Assembly (NCBI GenBank): GCA_023435745.1
Contig: JAEZMD010000018.1
Span: forward strand, 1 to 64,000
Source of the DNA: Bacillota bacterium
GTDB lineage: Bacteria; Bacillota; Clostridia; Acetivibrionales; DTU013
Direction of reading: 5' to 3'
DNA length: 64,000 nt
The notes beneath the pieces are model-generated. The model saw only the letters and a list, made by a program, of their open reading frames with translations, ran no database searches and was not told where the DNA came from. Below, one piece after another: positions 33,690 to 41,819 of the stretch. Made by a program: the position numbers and the translations under genes. How positions within the stretch are numbered: the stretch's first letter is position 1; each line of letters starts with the position of its first letter.

Positions 33690-35246
33690 ATGATGAAAAA
33701 ACGAGCTATGAGCATCTTGCTCACCTTTTGTATGGCTCTGCCCTTACTGCCGGCAACTGCGTTTGCAGCCCATCCCAACAACCCCACACCAAAAGATGGC
33801 TGGTATTATCTTCGGTGTATGGGCAACTATCTCAATTTTGATGCCGACGGCAATGCGGAACTGCGCGATAGAACCAACACCCCGGAAGGAAATGCAAAGT
33901 TTCGTCTGCACTACCTCGGAAACGGTGGACTTGGTGATGCCTACGCTTTGGAGACGATGGACGGAAGGTATTTGGGTGTAGAAAAGGCATCGAACGGAGC
34001 ACGGGTAAAGGCGTTGCAGCGTGCTGCTGATAATATTCATTTGCTGAGTTGGCAGCTCTGCGGTGAAAATAAATCCAGCAAGGATATTTGCAGCCTGCGT
34101 CCAATGGCGAATAAAGATATGATATTAAACGCCTCCGGTGAGAAGAAAGTGGATGGAACCGCGATTATTTTGTGGAGACATATAGACAAATGGGTTTGTC
34201 CGAGTACCCCCGTTCCTGACGGGCCGGTACATAGCGAGTTCAGGTTTATCCCCACGGATGCACCAGCCGGAGCGGTGGCTCCCGGCACCCCGCAAACACC
34301 TGCTGACGGTTGGTACAGTCTCCGTTTTGACGTTCATGCACAGAACAATATTATTGATGTTATAAGAGCCGACTTAGTGGAGCTGAACAGCTGGGAATGT
34401 GCAACGACTTGGACGCGGGCATTTTATGTGGAGAACAAGGGGAACAACAAAATAACGCTGAGACTTGCTGACGGAAGATACTTGGGCATGGGCACCCAGG
34501 CCGTTTCCGATTTAGGGTGGAAGGCTGCGGCTGTGAAAAGCCCATTTCTATGGAACACCTACTCTGAAAGCCTTGGTGTAGCAAACAGCCACCGTAAGTA
34601 TAGCCTAAGCCCGGCATCTGACACTGACTTGGTGCTCAGAGCCTACACAGCCAGTTATATGTTAGGAGATCCCATCACTGTGTTTAGAGGTAGGGGAGCT
34701 TACGGTCGTTCCGAAGTCGTTTTTTGGGAATTGAGCGGCGATGACATCCCTAAGACGACTGGTTGGACTCCTGCTCCGGTCACACCGCCTGTGCCCGCGG
34801 TCACCGCTTCTCCAAGCAAGACGAGCTTTGTGATGAACGGCAAGCCAGTGTCCATGACTGCGGCGTACAGCATAAACAACACCAATTACTTGCAGCTTCG
34901 CGCAATTGCGGTAATGCTGAACGGCACCGCTGCGCAGTTTGATGTGGGCTGGGATGGCCAGTATGCTGTGATTGATCCCGGAAAGCCATACAGCGGTGCA
35001 GTTACCCAAGCCAAGCTTCAAAACACATCGAATGTTCGGCAGAGCAGCACAAGGTTCAAGATGAACGGAGAAATCTTTACCTTTGAGGATGCCCGATTAA
35101 TTGACGGCGGTACCAATTATATTCAGTTGCGCGAGTTCGCGCAGAAGCTCTCTGGAACGGCGTCGCAGTTCAATGTGTATTGGGATGGAGCGGCAGGCCA
35201 GGCGGTCATCCAGCCCGGTGTCGGATATACAGGTACAGCGCCATAA
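33690..35246 (+). CDS. Secreted protein with beta-trefoil-like repeats and copper amine oxidase-like stalk domain
   Basis: About 518 residues from ATG 33690, six bases after GGGAGG. A signal peptide ends ATAFAA. The N-terminal half has two related blocks starting DGWYYLRCMGNYLNF and DGWYSLRFDVHAQNN with DGRYLGV/DGRYLGM motifs, like ricin-type or fascin-like beta-trefoil carbohydrate-binding repeats. The C-terminus (about residue 385 on) has MNGKPVSMTAAYSINNTNYL and MNGEIFTFEDARLIDGGTNY, two copies of the stalk domain also found at the N-terminus of copper amine oxidases, probably a wall or polymer-binding module. No enzyme domain is seen. A LytTR-type operator lies directly upstream. Confidence 0.8.
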   Translation: MMKKRAMSILLTFCMALPLLPATAFAAHPNNPTPKDGWYYLRCMGNYLNFDADGNAELRDRTNTPEGNAKFRLHYLGNGGLGDAYALETMDGRYLGVEKASNGARVKALQRAADNIHLLSWQLCGENKSSKDICSLRPMANKDMILNASGEKKVDGTAIILWRHIDKWVCPSTPVPDGPVHSEFRFIPTDAPAGAVAPGTPQTPADGWYSLRFDVHAQNNIIDVIRADLVELNSWECATTWTRAFYVENKGNNKITLRLADGRYLGMGTQAVSDLGWKAAAVKSPFLWNTYSESLGVANSHRKYSLSPASDTDLVLRAYTASYMLGDPITVFRGRGAYGRSEVVFWELSGDDIPKTTGWTPAPVTPPVPAVTASPSKTSFVMNGKPVSMTAAYSINNTNYLQLRAIAVMLNGTAAQFDVGWDGQYAVIDPGKPYSGAVTQAKLQNTSNVRQSSTRFKMNGEIFTFEDARLIDGGTNYIQLREFAQKLSGTASQFNVYWDGAAGQAVIQPGVGYTGTAP

Positions 35247-35289
35247 ACATTATTAGGACATCGTGAGCTTATTAATATCAAAAACTATG

Positions 35290-35353
35290 ATTCATGTCGA
35301 AAAAAACATGTTTCATGCAGCAGACGGTTTTCGTGGAAAATCTCTGATAGATT
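35290..35353 (+). promoter_or_regulatory. LytTR-type operator and promoter, copy B
   Basis: ATTCATGTC (35290) and TTTCATGCA (35311) are 21 bases apart; TAGATT at 35348-35353 lies 37 bases after the second repeat start, exactly the spacing of copy A. The surrounding sequence is also similar to copy A, indicating a duplicated promoter. Confidence 0.7.
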
Positions 35354-35405
35354 GAAAGCAGGGAGTTTTCCTGAATACAAACCAATAGAAAATGGAGGAT
35401 TTAAA

Positions 35406-36035
35406 ATGAAGAAATTATTCGTACTAATGATGGCACTTGTTATGACACTGAGCTTTGCAGCCTGCGGCGGCGGGGAAGCCGATACTCCCGCACAAAGTAG
35501 TCCCGGCGGGGCAGAAGCCACCGCATCATCAGACAATACCGGCGCAGCTTCGGATATAGAGTTTGTTTCTATGAATTTCGGTCATATCACAATGAGCGTT
35601 CCGAGTGTTTTCGGTGCTGTTGAAGAAAAAGAGGGAATGTATATATCTGCCGGCCCTGATGCTTCCATCGTTGTTACGCCTACCATGGGAATTGACCTGC
35701 AGCCTTCCGAATGGGATGAGAGCCTTGCGGAGGAGGCTATCGGGTATTATAGCTCGACATACACCGATTTGGAATTTGGCGCTTTTGAAGGTGATGTCAA
35801 TATGAACGGTAATACGGCGGTTTATTATGCTTTCTTTGGAAAAAACGCAAGTGGTAAAGACCGCATGGTTCAAGTGGTAAGGCTCTTTAATGCTGACCTG
35901 ACTGCGCAGTATATGATTTCACTTATACACAGCGCTGAGGACGAATTTTTCACGCCTGAATTAGCCGGTGAGATCATTAATAGTATTACCTTGTCCCCGG
36001 AGGCACAAAACCTGGAAGCCGAGCCCGAGGGTTAA
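35406..36035 (+). CDS. Small lipoprotein of unknown function
   Basis: A 209-residue protein from ATG 35406 after TGGAGG. The signal peptide ends in lipobox SFAAC, followed by a Ser/Thr/Ala-rich spacer and a beta-rich domain (DIEFVSMNFGHITMSVPSVF ... LAGEIINSITLS). No enzymatic motif; the fold may resemble lipoproteins of the PsbP/LpqN type, but this is a guess. It has its own LytTR-type promoter and a strong hairpin after its stop, and LemA follows. It probably belongs to the cell-envelope response driven by the two-component system. Confidence 0.75.
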   Translation: MKKLFVLMMALVMTLSFAACGGGEADTPAQSSPGGAEATASSDNTGAASDIEFVSMNFGHITMSVPSVFGAVEEKEGMYISAGPDASIVVTPTMGIDLQPSEWDESLAEEAIGYYSSTYTDLEFGAFEGDVNMNGNTAVYYAFFGKNASGKDRMVQVVRLFNADLTAQYMISLIHSAEDEFFTPELAGEIINSITLSPEAQNLEAEPEG

Positions 36036-36057
36036 TTGTCGGGCATACAAGCCCAAA

Positions 36058-36094
36058 ATGGATGGACAGACAAAACTATGATCTGTCCATCCAT
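36058..36094 (+). terminator. Strong hairpin between lipoprotein and lemA-like gene
   Basis: ATGGATGGACAGA (36058-36070) pairs perfectly with TCTGTCCATCCAT (36082-36094). No T-run follows, so it may be an RNA-stability or partial termination element. Confidence 0.5.
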
Positions 36095-36121
36095 TAAAAA
36101 ATCAACAAGGAGGAATATATT

Positions 36122-36676
36122 ATGTTACCAACTTTCATTGCAATTATCGCAATTGTTCTGGTAGTTGTTCTTTGGGCAATCTCTACACAGCGCAAACTGG
36201 TGGTTCTTGATGAGAATATCAGTAATGCAATGAGTCAGATCGGGGTGCAGTTGTCAAGCCGATTTGATGCTCTGACAGCTCTTTTGGATCTGACAAAAGG
36301 CTACGCTAAGCATGAAAGTGAAACACTGATTGAGACAATCAAATCAAGAAGAAGCGTAATTACGGCAAAATCCACACCGGATGATGTACTGCGGCAGGAG
36401 GGCGTTATTTCAGAGGCGCTGGGCAGGATTGCCATGGTAACAGAGCAATACCCCGAATTAAAAGCAAACCAAAATTATATCAAAACCATGGATGCAGTTC
36501 AAACCTATGAAAATATGGTACGCACCAGCCGCCTGATTTACAACGACAGCGTGACTAAGCTTAACCGTGAAATCCGAATGATTCCGGTCTCAATAATTGC
36601 CGGAACCTTAGGCTTCAGGCAAAGAGACTATCTGGAGGAGCAGACGGCCAAAGCAGATATGCCAGGTATGAAATGA
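36122..36676 (+). CDS. LemA family protein
   Basis: A 184-residue protein with one N-terminal membrane helix (FIAIIAIVLVVVLWAI) and a long helical domain with the LemA pattern: NISNAMSQIGVQLSSRFDAL, YPELKANQNY and ENMVRTSRLIYNDSVTKLN. LemA proteins are envelope proteins of poorly defined function, often next to DUF2207 or TPM/HtpX genes. AAGGAGG precedes the ATG. A short signal-peptide gene follows within nine bases. Confidence 0.92.
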   Translation: MLPTFIAIIAIVLVVVLWAISTQRKLVVLDENISNAMSQIGVQLSSRFDALTALLDLTKGYAKHESETLIETIKSRRSVITAKSTPDDVLRQEGVISEALGRIAMVTEQYPELKANQNYIKTMDAVQTYENMVRTSRLIYNDSVTKLNREIRMIPVSIIAGTLGFRQRDYLEEQTAKADMPGMK

Positions 36677-36684
36677 GGTGTACT

Positions 36685-36807
36685 ATGTGTAAAAGAGTGA
36701 GCGGTCTAATTTTATGCTTTACCCTGCTGGTTGCCCTTCCTATCTCTGCTTATACAGTGAATCAGGTGAATACCATTAACATTCAAGCTGTCATCGTGAC
36801 AAAATGA
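36685..36807 (+). pseudogene. Truncated exported protein, possibly DUF2207 N-terminus
   Basis: ATG 36685 with a GAGGTG site begins a 40-residue peptide: a signal sequence (LILCFTLLVALPISAYT) followed by VNQVNTINIQAVIVTK and a stop. DUF2207 proteins, usual partners of LemA, start in this manner before an extracellular domain, so this looks like the head of such a gene after deletion. It could instead be a genuine short peptide. Confidence 0.4.
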
Positions 36808-36813
36808 ACGAGT

Positions 36814-37074
36814 ATGACGAGTACGTATTTTGATGTACCGGAACCCATTCGGGCGTTTAACGTGGAGCTGCGTTTCGACCATCCCTGCTGGACTGTAATC
36901 AAATGCGACATGGATGGCCCGCGGTTTTCTTATGACCGCCCTGATGTGAACGACTACATCCGCTCCTATCAGAGCAGCATTGAGGAAATTAGGAAATACA
37001 AAACACTGATGGAAGAAGGAATCATTTCCCGACAGGAATTTGACGTAAAGAAAAGGCAGCTGCTGGGAATTTGA
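36814..37074 (+). CDS. Short protein with C-terminal SHOCT domain
   Basis: An 86-residue frame starting ATG 36814. The last 30 residues (IRKYKTLMEEGIISRQEFDV then KKRQLLGI) are a SHOCT domain, a short helical oligomerisation motif at the ends of many envelope and DNA-binding proteins. The first part (RAFNVELRFDHPCWTVIKCD) is not recognised. It has no clear ribosome binding site and follows the truncated gene directly, so it may be the surviving tail of a larger protein. Confidence 0.55.
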   Translation: MTSTYFDVPEPIRAFNVELRFDHPCWTVIKCDMDGPRFSYDRPDVNDYIRSYQSSIEEIRKYKTLMEEGIISRQEFDVKKRQLLGI

Positions 37075-37215
37075 AGCAAACCGCCATGCCCAAGCGCTGT
37101 TGCCCTAAATAAAATTAAAGACTGTTTTCTGCGTCCTTTTAAATTCTCCCTCGTCTTTATAGGTGAAGGCTAAAAAAGAAAGTACGATGGCTAACCACAG
37201 AAAGGCGGAATAACT

Positions 37216-38574
37216 ATGGGTGTAGAGTTCATCCAGGCGGAAAACGGTGAATTTGTTCTTCATGGCCTTAAAATGATGCTGAGAGGATTTTCCATAGGCT
37301 CATGGATGGATATGGAAAGCTTCATGATCAAAATCCCCGGCACAGAAAAAAGCATTCGCCATGTCTTTGCAGATGTTTACGGAAAGGAAAACGCCGATCA
37401 ATTCTTTGACGACTTTTTGTACTATTTTATTACCGAAGAGGATTTCGTTTTATTAAAGAGTCTGGGAGTGAATGTTTTAAGGCTTCCCTTTGACTATAGG
37501 CATTTTGAAGAGGACCAGGCGCCAGGGAAATATAAAGAGGAAGGATTTAAGCATTTGGACCGTGTCCTTGAACTCTGCAGAAAGTTTGAAATTTACGCAA
37601 TCCTTGATATGCACTCTTCACCGGGCGGACAGAATCCCGATTCCCACGGCGGAGGGGAAACCGGAATCAGTGGATTCTGGAAGGATGCTTCTCTTCGTGA
37701 AAGGATCATAAATCTTTGGGGTTTCATTGCCAAAAGATATAATGACGAACGGATCATTGCCGGTTATGACATTCTTAATGAACCTAGCTTTGTCTCAGAT
37801 ACCGATGCGTTTAATGACTTCTATGAAAAGGTAATTCGCAGGATAAGAGAAGCCGATTCCAACCATATTCTGTTTCTTGAAGGAGATGACTGGGCAAAGG
37901 ATTTCAGCATTTTCAAAAACCTGATCGGGTATCAGCAGGCAATTTCATTTCATTTTTACCCGGGGCAGCATGTGTATATGTCTTCCGAGCCTGTGCAGAG
38001 AAGAGCAGAATTAGCACGCAAAATTGCTTATTATACCGAGTTAAGAGAAAAGACAGGATTACCCCTTTGGGTAGGTGAAACAGGAGGACATTTTCCAAAA
38101 GATAAATTAGGCGAAGGAGTTGGCTTGATTAAAGATTGCTTGGATATATTTGAGCAGAATGGCATCTCCTGGACCCTGTGGTCCTACAAAGATGCAGGAG
38201 CTATGGGGATGGTATATCCCCGGGATGATACAGATTGGATGTCGATGGCCAAAACGTTCAGGCTGCAATGGGAAAAGAAGGACCGCAGCTATTCTGCTAT
38301 TGCCAAATTATTTTTTGAAATGCTGGAAGACAAGTTTTCCTACAGTATAGATGATGGATTTAGTGAACAGTTGAAATTCAGGATTTTCTCACTATTGAAC
38401 GACCTGCATATAAAGTATTTTGTCAAGCCTGCGCTTCAATCCATCCCATGGGACAGGATGAAAACGTATCCGAAGTCGTTCCTGCTGGAAAATTGTGAAG
38501 GCTGGGCTGAACTTGCTGAGCTTGTGAAATTATATACCGGGGTGTCGGGGGGTGAGAAATCGGAGTTAATGTAA
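37216..38574 (+). CDS. Glycoside hydrolase family 5, cytoplasmic (paralogue 2)
   Basis: 452 residues with the same plan as the GH5 at 2941. Acid/base Glu189 (LNEP), nucleophile Glu288 (WVGETGG), MLRGFSIGSW, DMHSSPGGQNPDSHGGGETG and FHFYPGQH are visible. No signal peptide. The C-terminal module has VKPALQSIPWDRMKTYP. It is clearly closer to paralogue 3 (52018) than to paralogue 1. AAAGGCGGA precedes the ATG. It is followed by a small Cys-rich gene and a GH1 beta-glucosidase on the same strand, which fits stepwise cytoplasmic breakdown of a beta-linked oligosaccharide to glucose. Confidence 0.9.
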   Translation: MGVEFIQAENGEFVLHGLKMMLRGFSIGSWMDMESFMIKIPGTEKSIRHVFADVYGKENADQFFDDFLYYFITEEDFVLLKSLGVNVLRLPFDYRHFEEDQAPGKYKEEGFKHLDRVLELCRKFEIYAILDMHSSPGGQNPDSHGGGETGISGFWKDASLRERIINLWGFIAKRYNDERIIAGYDILNEPSFVSDTDAFNDFYEKVIRRIREADSNHILFLEGDDWAKDFSIFKNLIGYQQAISFHFYPGQHVYMSSEPVQRRAELARKIAYYTELREKTGLPLWVGETGGHFPKDKLGEGVGLIKDCLDIFEQNGISWTLWSYKDAGAMGMVYPRDDTDWMSMAKTFRLQWEKKDRSYSAIAKLFFEMLEDKFSYSIDDGFSEQLKFRIFSLLNDLHIKYFVKPALQSIPWDRMKTYPKSFLLENCEGWAELAELVKLYTGVSGGEKSELM

Positions 38575-38654
38575 ATGGCATCAAAATTTGAATATTAGTT
38601 GCGCAGAGCAAATAATAGATGATACAAATTATTATTTTTAAGGAGGAGTTTAGT

Positions 38655-38891
38655 ATGTTTAAATTTAAAAAATCCATGTCGGGTGTTGCTGAAGAAAGCT
38701 TTGAGTGTTCATGCTGCGGTTCTATGGAGAACCAGCCTGCTACCGGAGCAGCGGGATGCTCATCACTCTGCGGTTCAGTAAGCGATGATTGCTGCGGTCC
38801 GGTAAGCGATTCGAAATGCTGCGGTTCTGAGGTAAAGCTTCAGAATTTGGCAGAATCAAATGGTAAGGGTTCTTGCGGCTGTTCATGCTAA
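38655..38891 (+). CDS. Small cysteine-rich protein between GH5 and GH1
   Basis: A 78-residue protein with twelve cysteines arranged as CSCCG, CSSLC, CCG, CCG and CGCSC, separated by Ser/Gly/Asp. AAGGAGGAG lies six bases before ATG 38655, so translation is well supported. No signal peptide is seen. The pattern resembles metallothionein-like or Cys-rich peptide precursors, but no known family is recognised. Linkage to two glycosidases (20-80 bases either side) suggests co-expression. Confidence 0.65.
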   Translation: MFKFKKSMSGVAEESFECSCCGSMENQPATGAAGCSSLCGSVSDDCCGPVSDSKCCGSEVKLQNLAESNGKGSCGCSC

Positions 38892-38910
38892 AGAGAGGAT
38901 GTGACCTTAC

Positions 38911-40251
38911 TTGTCTGGAATAATCTTTCCTGACAACTTTATATGGGGTACTTCAACCTCTGCATATCAGATCGAGGGTGGTTACAGGAGCGGCGGGAAA
39001 GGTGAGTCCATTTGGGATCGTTTCAGCCATACCCCAGGCAAAATCTATGGTAATCATACGGGAGATACAGCCTGTGACCACTACCATCTTTTTAAAGAGG
39101 ATGTCAGAATTTTAAAAGAACTTGGAATTGCGTCGTATCGGTTCTCCATCTCCTGGTCCAGGATATTTCCGGATGGCTATGGTGAACCAAATCAGAAGGG
39201 AATTGCTTTTTACAGGGAATTGTCAGATCTTTTAATAAGGAATGGAATTATTCCGGCAGTAACCTTATACCACTGGGACTTACCCCAAAAGCTTCAGGAT
39301 ATAGGCGGGTGGACAAACCGGAAGGTGGTCGAATATTTTGAAGAGTATGCACGTTACTTATTCAAGGAACTGGGAGACAGGATTCCCATCTGGATTACCT
39401 TTAACGAACCTTGGGTATCTTCATTTATCGGTTATTGGTATGGTGGGCATCCGCCGGGAATAAAAAATTACTCAACTGCACTGCTGGCGGCACACAATAC
39501 AATGCTGGCACATGGATTAGCTGTGCGTGCCTTTCGCGAAATGGGATTGAAAGGAGAGATAGGGATCACCCTGAATCTTAATCCTGTTTACCCGGCTTCT
39601 GAAGACAATAAGGACCTTTTGGCGGCTAAACGGTATGCAGACTTTCTTAACGGATGGTTTCTCGACCCCATCCTGAAGGGGAAATATCCGGAAGAACTTT
39701 TTCTGTGGCTAATAGATAAGGTGGATTTTCCAGTGATCGAAGAAAATGATATGGAGACCATACATACTCCCATTGACTTTTTGGGGATTAATAATTACTC
39801 AAGCAGCTCTATAATGGATAATCCACGAGACTGGCCCCTTCAGACAGCCTTTGCAAACACTGGAAAGCCAAGAACGGATTCAGGGTGGGAGATATATCCT
39901 GAAGGGCTTTATGATTTATTGGTTTACTTGAACCGAGAATACAATGGAATAAAGCTGTTAATCACTGAAAACGGGGCTTCCTTTAACGATGTCCTGGATA
40001 GCGATGGAAGCGTAGTGGATGACGACCGGATAAACTACTTAAAAGAACACATTTTGCAGATACATAAAGCTATAAGCGAGGGAGTCAATCTGGCCGGGTA
40101 TTATGTCTGGTCTTTTTTGGATAATTTTGAATGGAATCTGGGGTATTCCAAAAGATTCGGGTTGGTTTATGTCGACTTTGATACTCAGAGGCGGTTCGTT
40201 AAAAAGAGTGGACTCTGGTATAAAGAGGTAATCGAAAACCATGGAGTCTGA
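38911..40251 (+). CDS. Glycoside hydrolase family 1, beta-glucosidase
   Basis: Retaining beta-glucosidase or 6-phospho-beta-glucosidase; 446 residues is the usual GH1 length. Signatures: FIWGTSTSAYQIEGG at the N-terminus, acid/base Glu166 (TFNEPW), nucleophile Glu353 (ITENGAS), and SFLDNFEWNLGYSKRFGLVY near the end. The Glu-Trp in FEWNLGY is the non-phosphorylated-sugar pattern, favouring a beta-glucosidase over the phospho type. The start is TTG 38911, with AGAGGAT about 11 bases upstream. It follows the GH5 and Cys-rich genes. Confidence 0.94.
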   Translation: MSGIIFPDNFIWGTSTSAYQIEGGYRSGGKGESIWDRFSHTPGKIYGNHTGDTACDHYHLFKEDVRILKELGIASYRFSISWSRIFPDGYGEPNQKGIAFYRELSDLLIRNGIIPAVTLYHWDLPQKLQDIGGWTNRKVVEYFEEYARYLFKELGDRIPIWITFNEPWVSSFIGYWYGGHPPGIKNYSTALLAAHNTMLAHGLAVRAFREMGLKGEIGITLNLNPVYPASEDNKDLLAAKRYADFLNGWFLDPILKGKYPEELFLWLIDKVDFPVIEENDMETIHTPIDFLGINNYSSSSIMDNPRDWPLQTAFANTGKPRTDSGWEIYPEGLYDLLVYLNREYNGIKLLITENGASFNDVLDSDGSVVDDDRINYLKEHILQIHKAISEGVNLAGYYVWSFLDNFEWNLGYSKRFGLVYVDFDTQRRFVKKSGLWYKEVIENHGV

Positions 40252-40324
40252 GTACGGATAGGGACAGGAAAAGGCGGGCCAAAATAGAGGGATAGAATTT
40301 GAGATTACACACATGTTTATAAAG

Positions 40325-40357
40325 ACAAAAAGACCGTCAGCCATTTACCCGACGGTC
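40325..40357 (-). terminator. Rho-independent terminator of the dehydratase-like gene
   Basis: AGACCGTC (40330-40337) pairs with GACGGTCT (40350-40357). On the minus strand the stem is followed by TTTTT, so it terminates the gene at 40373 and may also stop readthrough from the GH1 gene. Confidence 0.75.
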
Positions 40358-40372
40358 TAGAATGAAGTTACC

Positions 40373-41551
40373 TCACTTCCGGTTTATCATTTTATAATTA
40401 GGCTTTTCAGGATATTTCTCCAACAGTTCTTCGTTTAGTTCCACACCGAGGCCGGGACGGTTCGGTGGTATAATATAGCCGTCTTTCCACTCGATGTATT
40501 CCTTGACAATCTCTTTATCGAAACCGTCACACCTTCCGATACACTCCTGGATAAGGAAGTTCGGACTGCATGCGCCAAGATGTACAGCAGCGGCAAATGC
40601 AATGGGGCCGCAGTACATCCATGGTGCGATCTGGGCATAATGTGCCTGTGCCATGCCGGCTATTTTCTTGGATTCCAGAATACCGTTTACTCCTACATGA
40701 ACTTGTATAATTTGAGCAGCCTGTTTAGCCAGCAGAGGTTGATATTCATAGATCGTAATCAGTCTTTCTCCTGTAGCAATCGGAATAGATGTATGTTGAG
40801 CAACCCTTGCCATCTCATCGACATTTTCCGGAGGTACGGGTTCTTCAAACCAAAGAGGAAGATACGGTTCCATCAGCTTGGCATATGTGATGGCGGTATG
40901 AGTGCAGAACTGACCATGAGTTCCAATCAGGATATCCATTTTATCGCCCACCTCTTTTCGAATTGCCGCTACACAATTTTCTGCATAGTGCAGCTCTTCC
41001 AAAGAGAGATTGCGAGGAGCCGGGTTTTCTGGCATGCTTGGATCAATCTTAATTGCACTGAAACCGTCCTCCAGACACTGACGTGAAGCCCTTGCGTAAT
41101 TCTCGGGAGTGTCTCTGTCATAAATTGATTGGAGCCAATCGACATATGATACCAAATATGTATAGGAGCGCAGTTTTTCGTTGATCTTTCCTCCGAGCAG
41201 GTTATATACCGGCTGATTAGTCGCTTTGCCAATTATATCCCAGCAGGCCATTTCAATGCCTGCAATTGCTTGGGTAGAGATCATGCCGGGATGACGGAAA
41301 TAGTGCAAGCCACCGCTGTAAAGAGTCTCCCATAACAGCTCAATTTTGAAAGGGTCTGCCCCGAGGACATACATGTCGCCAAAATCCTTGATCATTTGTA
41401 CGAGAGTTTTCTGCCTCTGCATAACAGCATTGCATTCGCCATAGCCCACGATGCCTTCATCAGTGACCAGCTTTACAAAAAGCCAGTCTTTACCGCCCTT
41501 GCGTTCGTTTGGGTTTCCGACAATAAAGGTAGTTATTTCTACGATTTTCAT
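40373..41551 (-). CDS. Mandelate racemase/dehydratase-like enolase-superfamily enzyme with atypical active site
   Basis: 392 residues of the MR/MLE group, which abstracts a proton next to a carboxylate, typically dehydrating sugar acids. Visible: capping domain (residues 1-120), Lys168 in KIDP, EEP at 236-238 and Glu262 (GERL) as metal ligands. The third metal region reads LIGTHGQF, with Gly210 and His212 where Asp is common, and the usual catalytic Asp-His dyad is replaced (QVHVGVNG at 283-290; PWMYCGP at 310-316 in place of PHN-type). This looks like a GTHGQ subgroup with altered chemistry. It is divergent from the SorC-type regulator; two TGATCCCCC motifs lie in its promoter region. The adjacent TRAP importer probably supplies its sugar-acid substrate. 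Confidence 0.85.
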   Translation of the reverse strand: MKIVEITTFIVGNPNERKGGKDWLFVKLVTDEGIVGYGECNAVMQRQKTLVQMIKDFGDMYVLGADPFKIELLWETLYSGGLHYFRHPGMISTQAIAGIEMACWDIIGKATNQPVYNLLGGKINEKLRSYTYLVSYVDWLQSIYDRDTPENYARASRQCLEDGFSAIKIDPSMPENPAPRNLSLEELHYAENCVAAIRKEVGDKMDILIGTHGQFCTHTAITYAKLMEPYLPLWFEEPVPPENVDEMARVAQHTSIPIATGERLITIYEYQPLLAKQAAQIIQVHVGVNGILESKKIAGMAQAHYAQIAPWMYCGPIAFAAAVHLGACSPNFLIQECIGRCDGFDKEIVKEYIEWKDGYIIPPNRPGLGVELNEELLEKYPEKPNYKMINRK

Positions 41552-41583
41552 AACGAAATCCTTTCCATTTTAATTTTTCGTAT

Positions 41584-41613
41584 GATGATCCCCCCGATGA
41601 CAGATGATCCCCC
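41584..41613. promoter_or_regulatory. Candidate SorC-type operator, two copies
   Basis: GATGATCCCCCC (41584-41595) and GATGATCCCCC (41603-41613) are direct repeats 19 bases apart, just upstream of the dehydratase-like gene and divergent from the regulator. A third copy precedes the TRAP genes. Confidence 0.6.
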
Positions 41614-41819
41614 TAATAACAATTGTATAATAGCACATGAATAATGTAATGTAAAGTGTGATTTGTGACTATATAAATATCTTATGTTCTTTTATTCTTT
41701 TTTATTGTATAATACTACTCATGAAGATGACTTTGTTGTAAATTATTTCATTATATTGTATCATAATGATTGATGGAATAACTTAACAGTATAATTGAGG
41801 AAAGGCGGAATGGAGAAAA

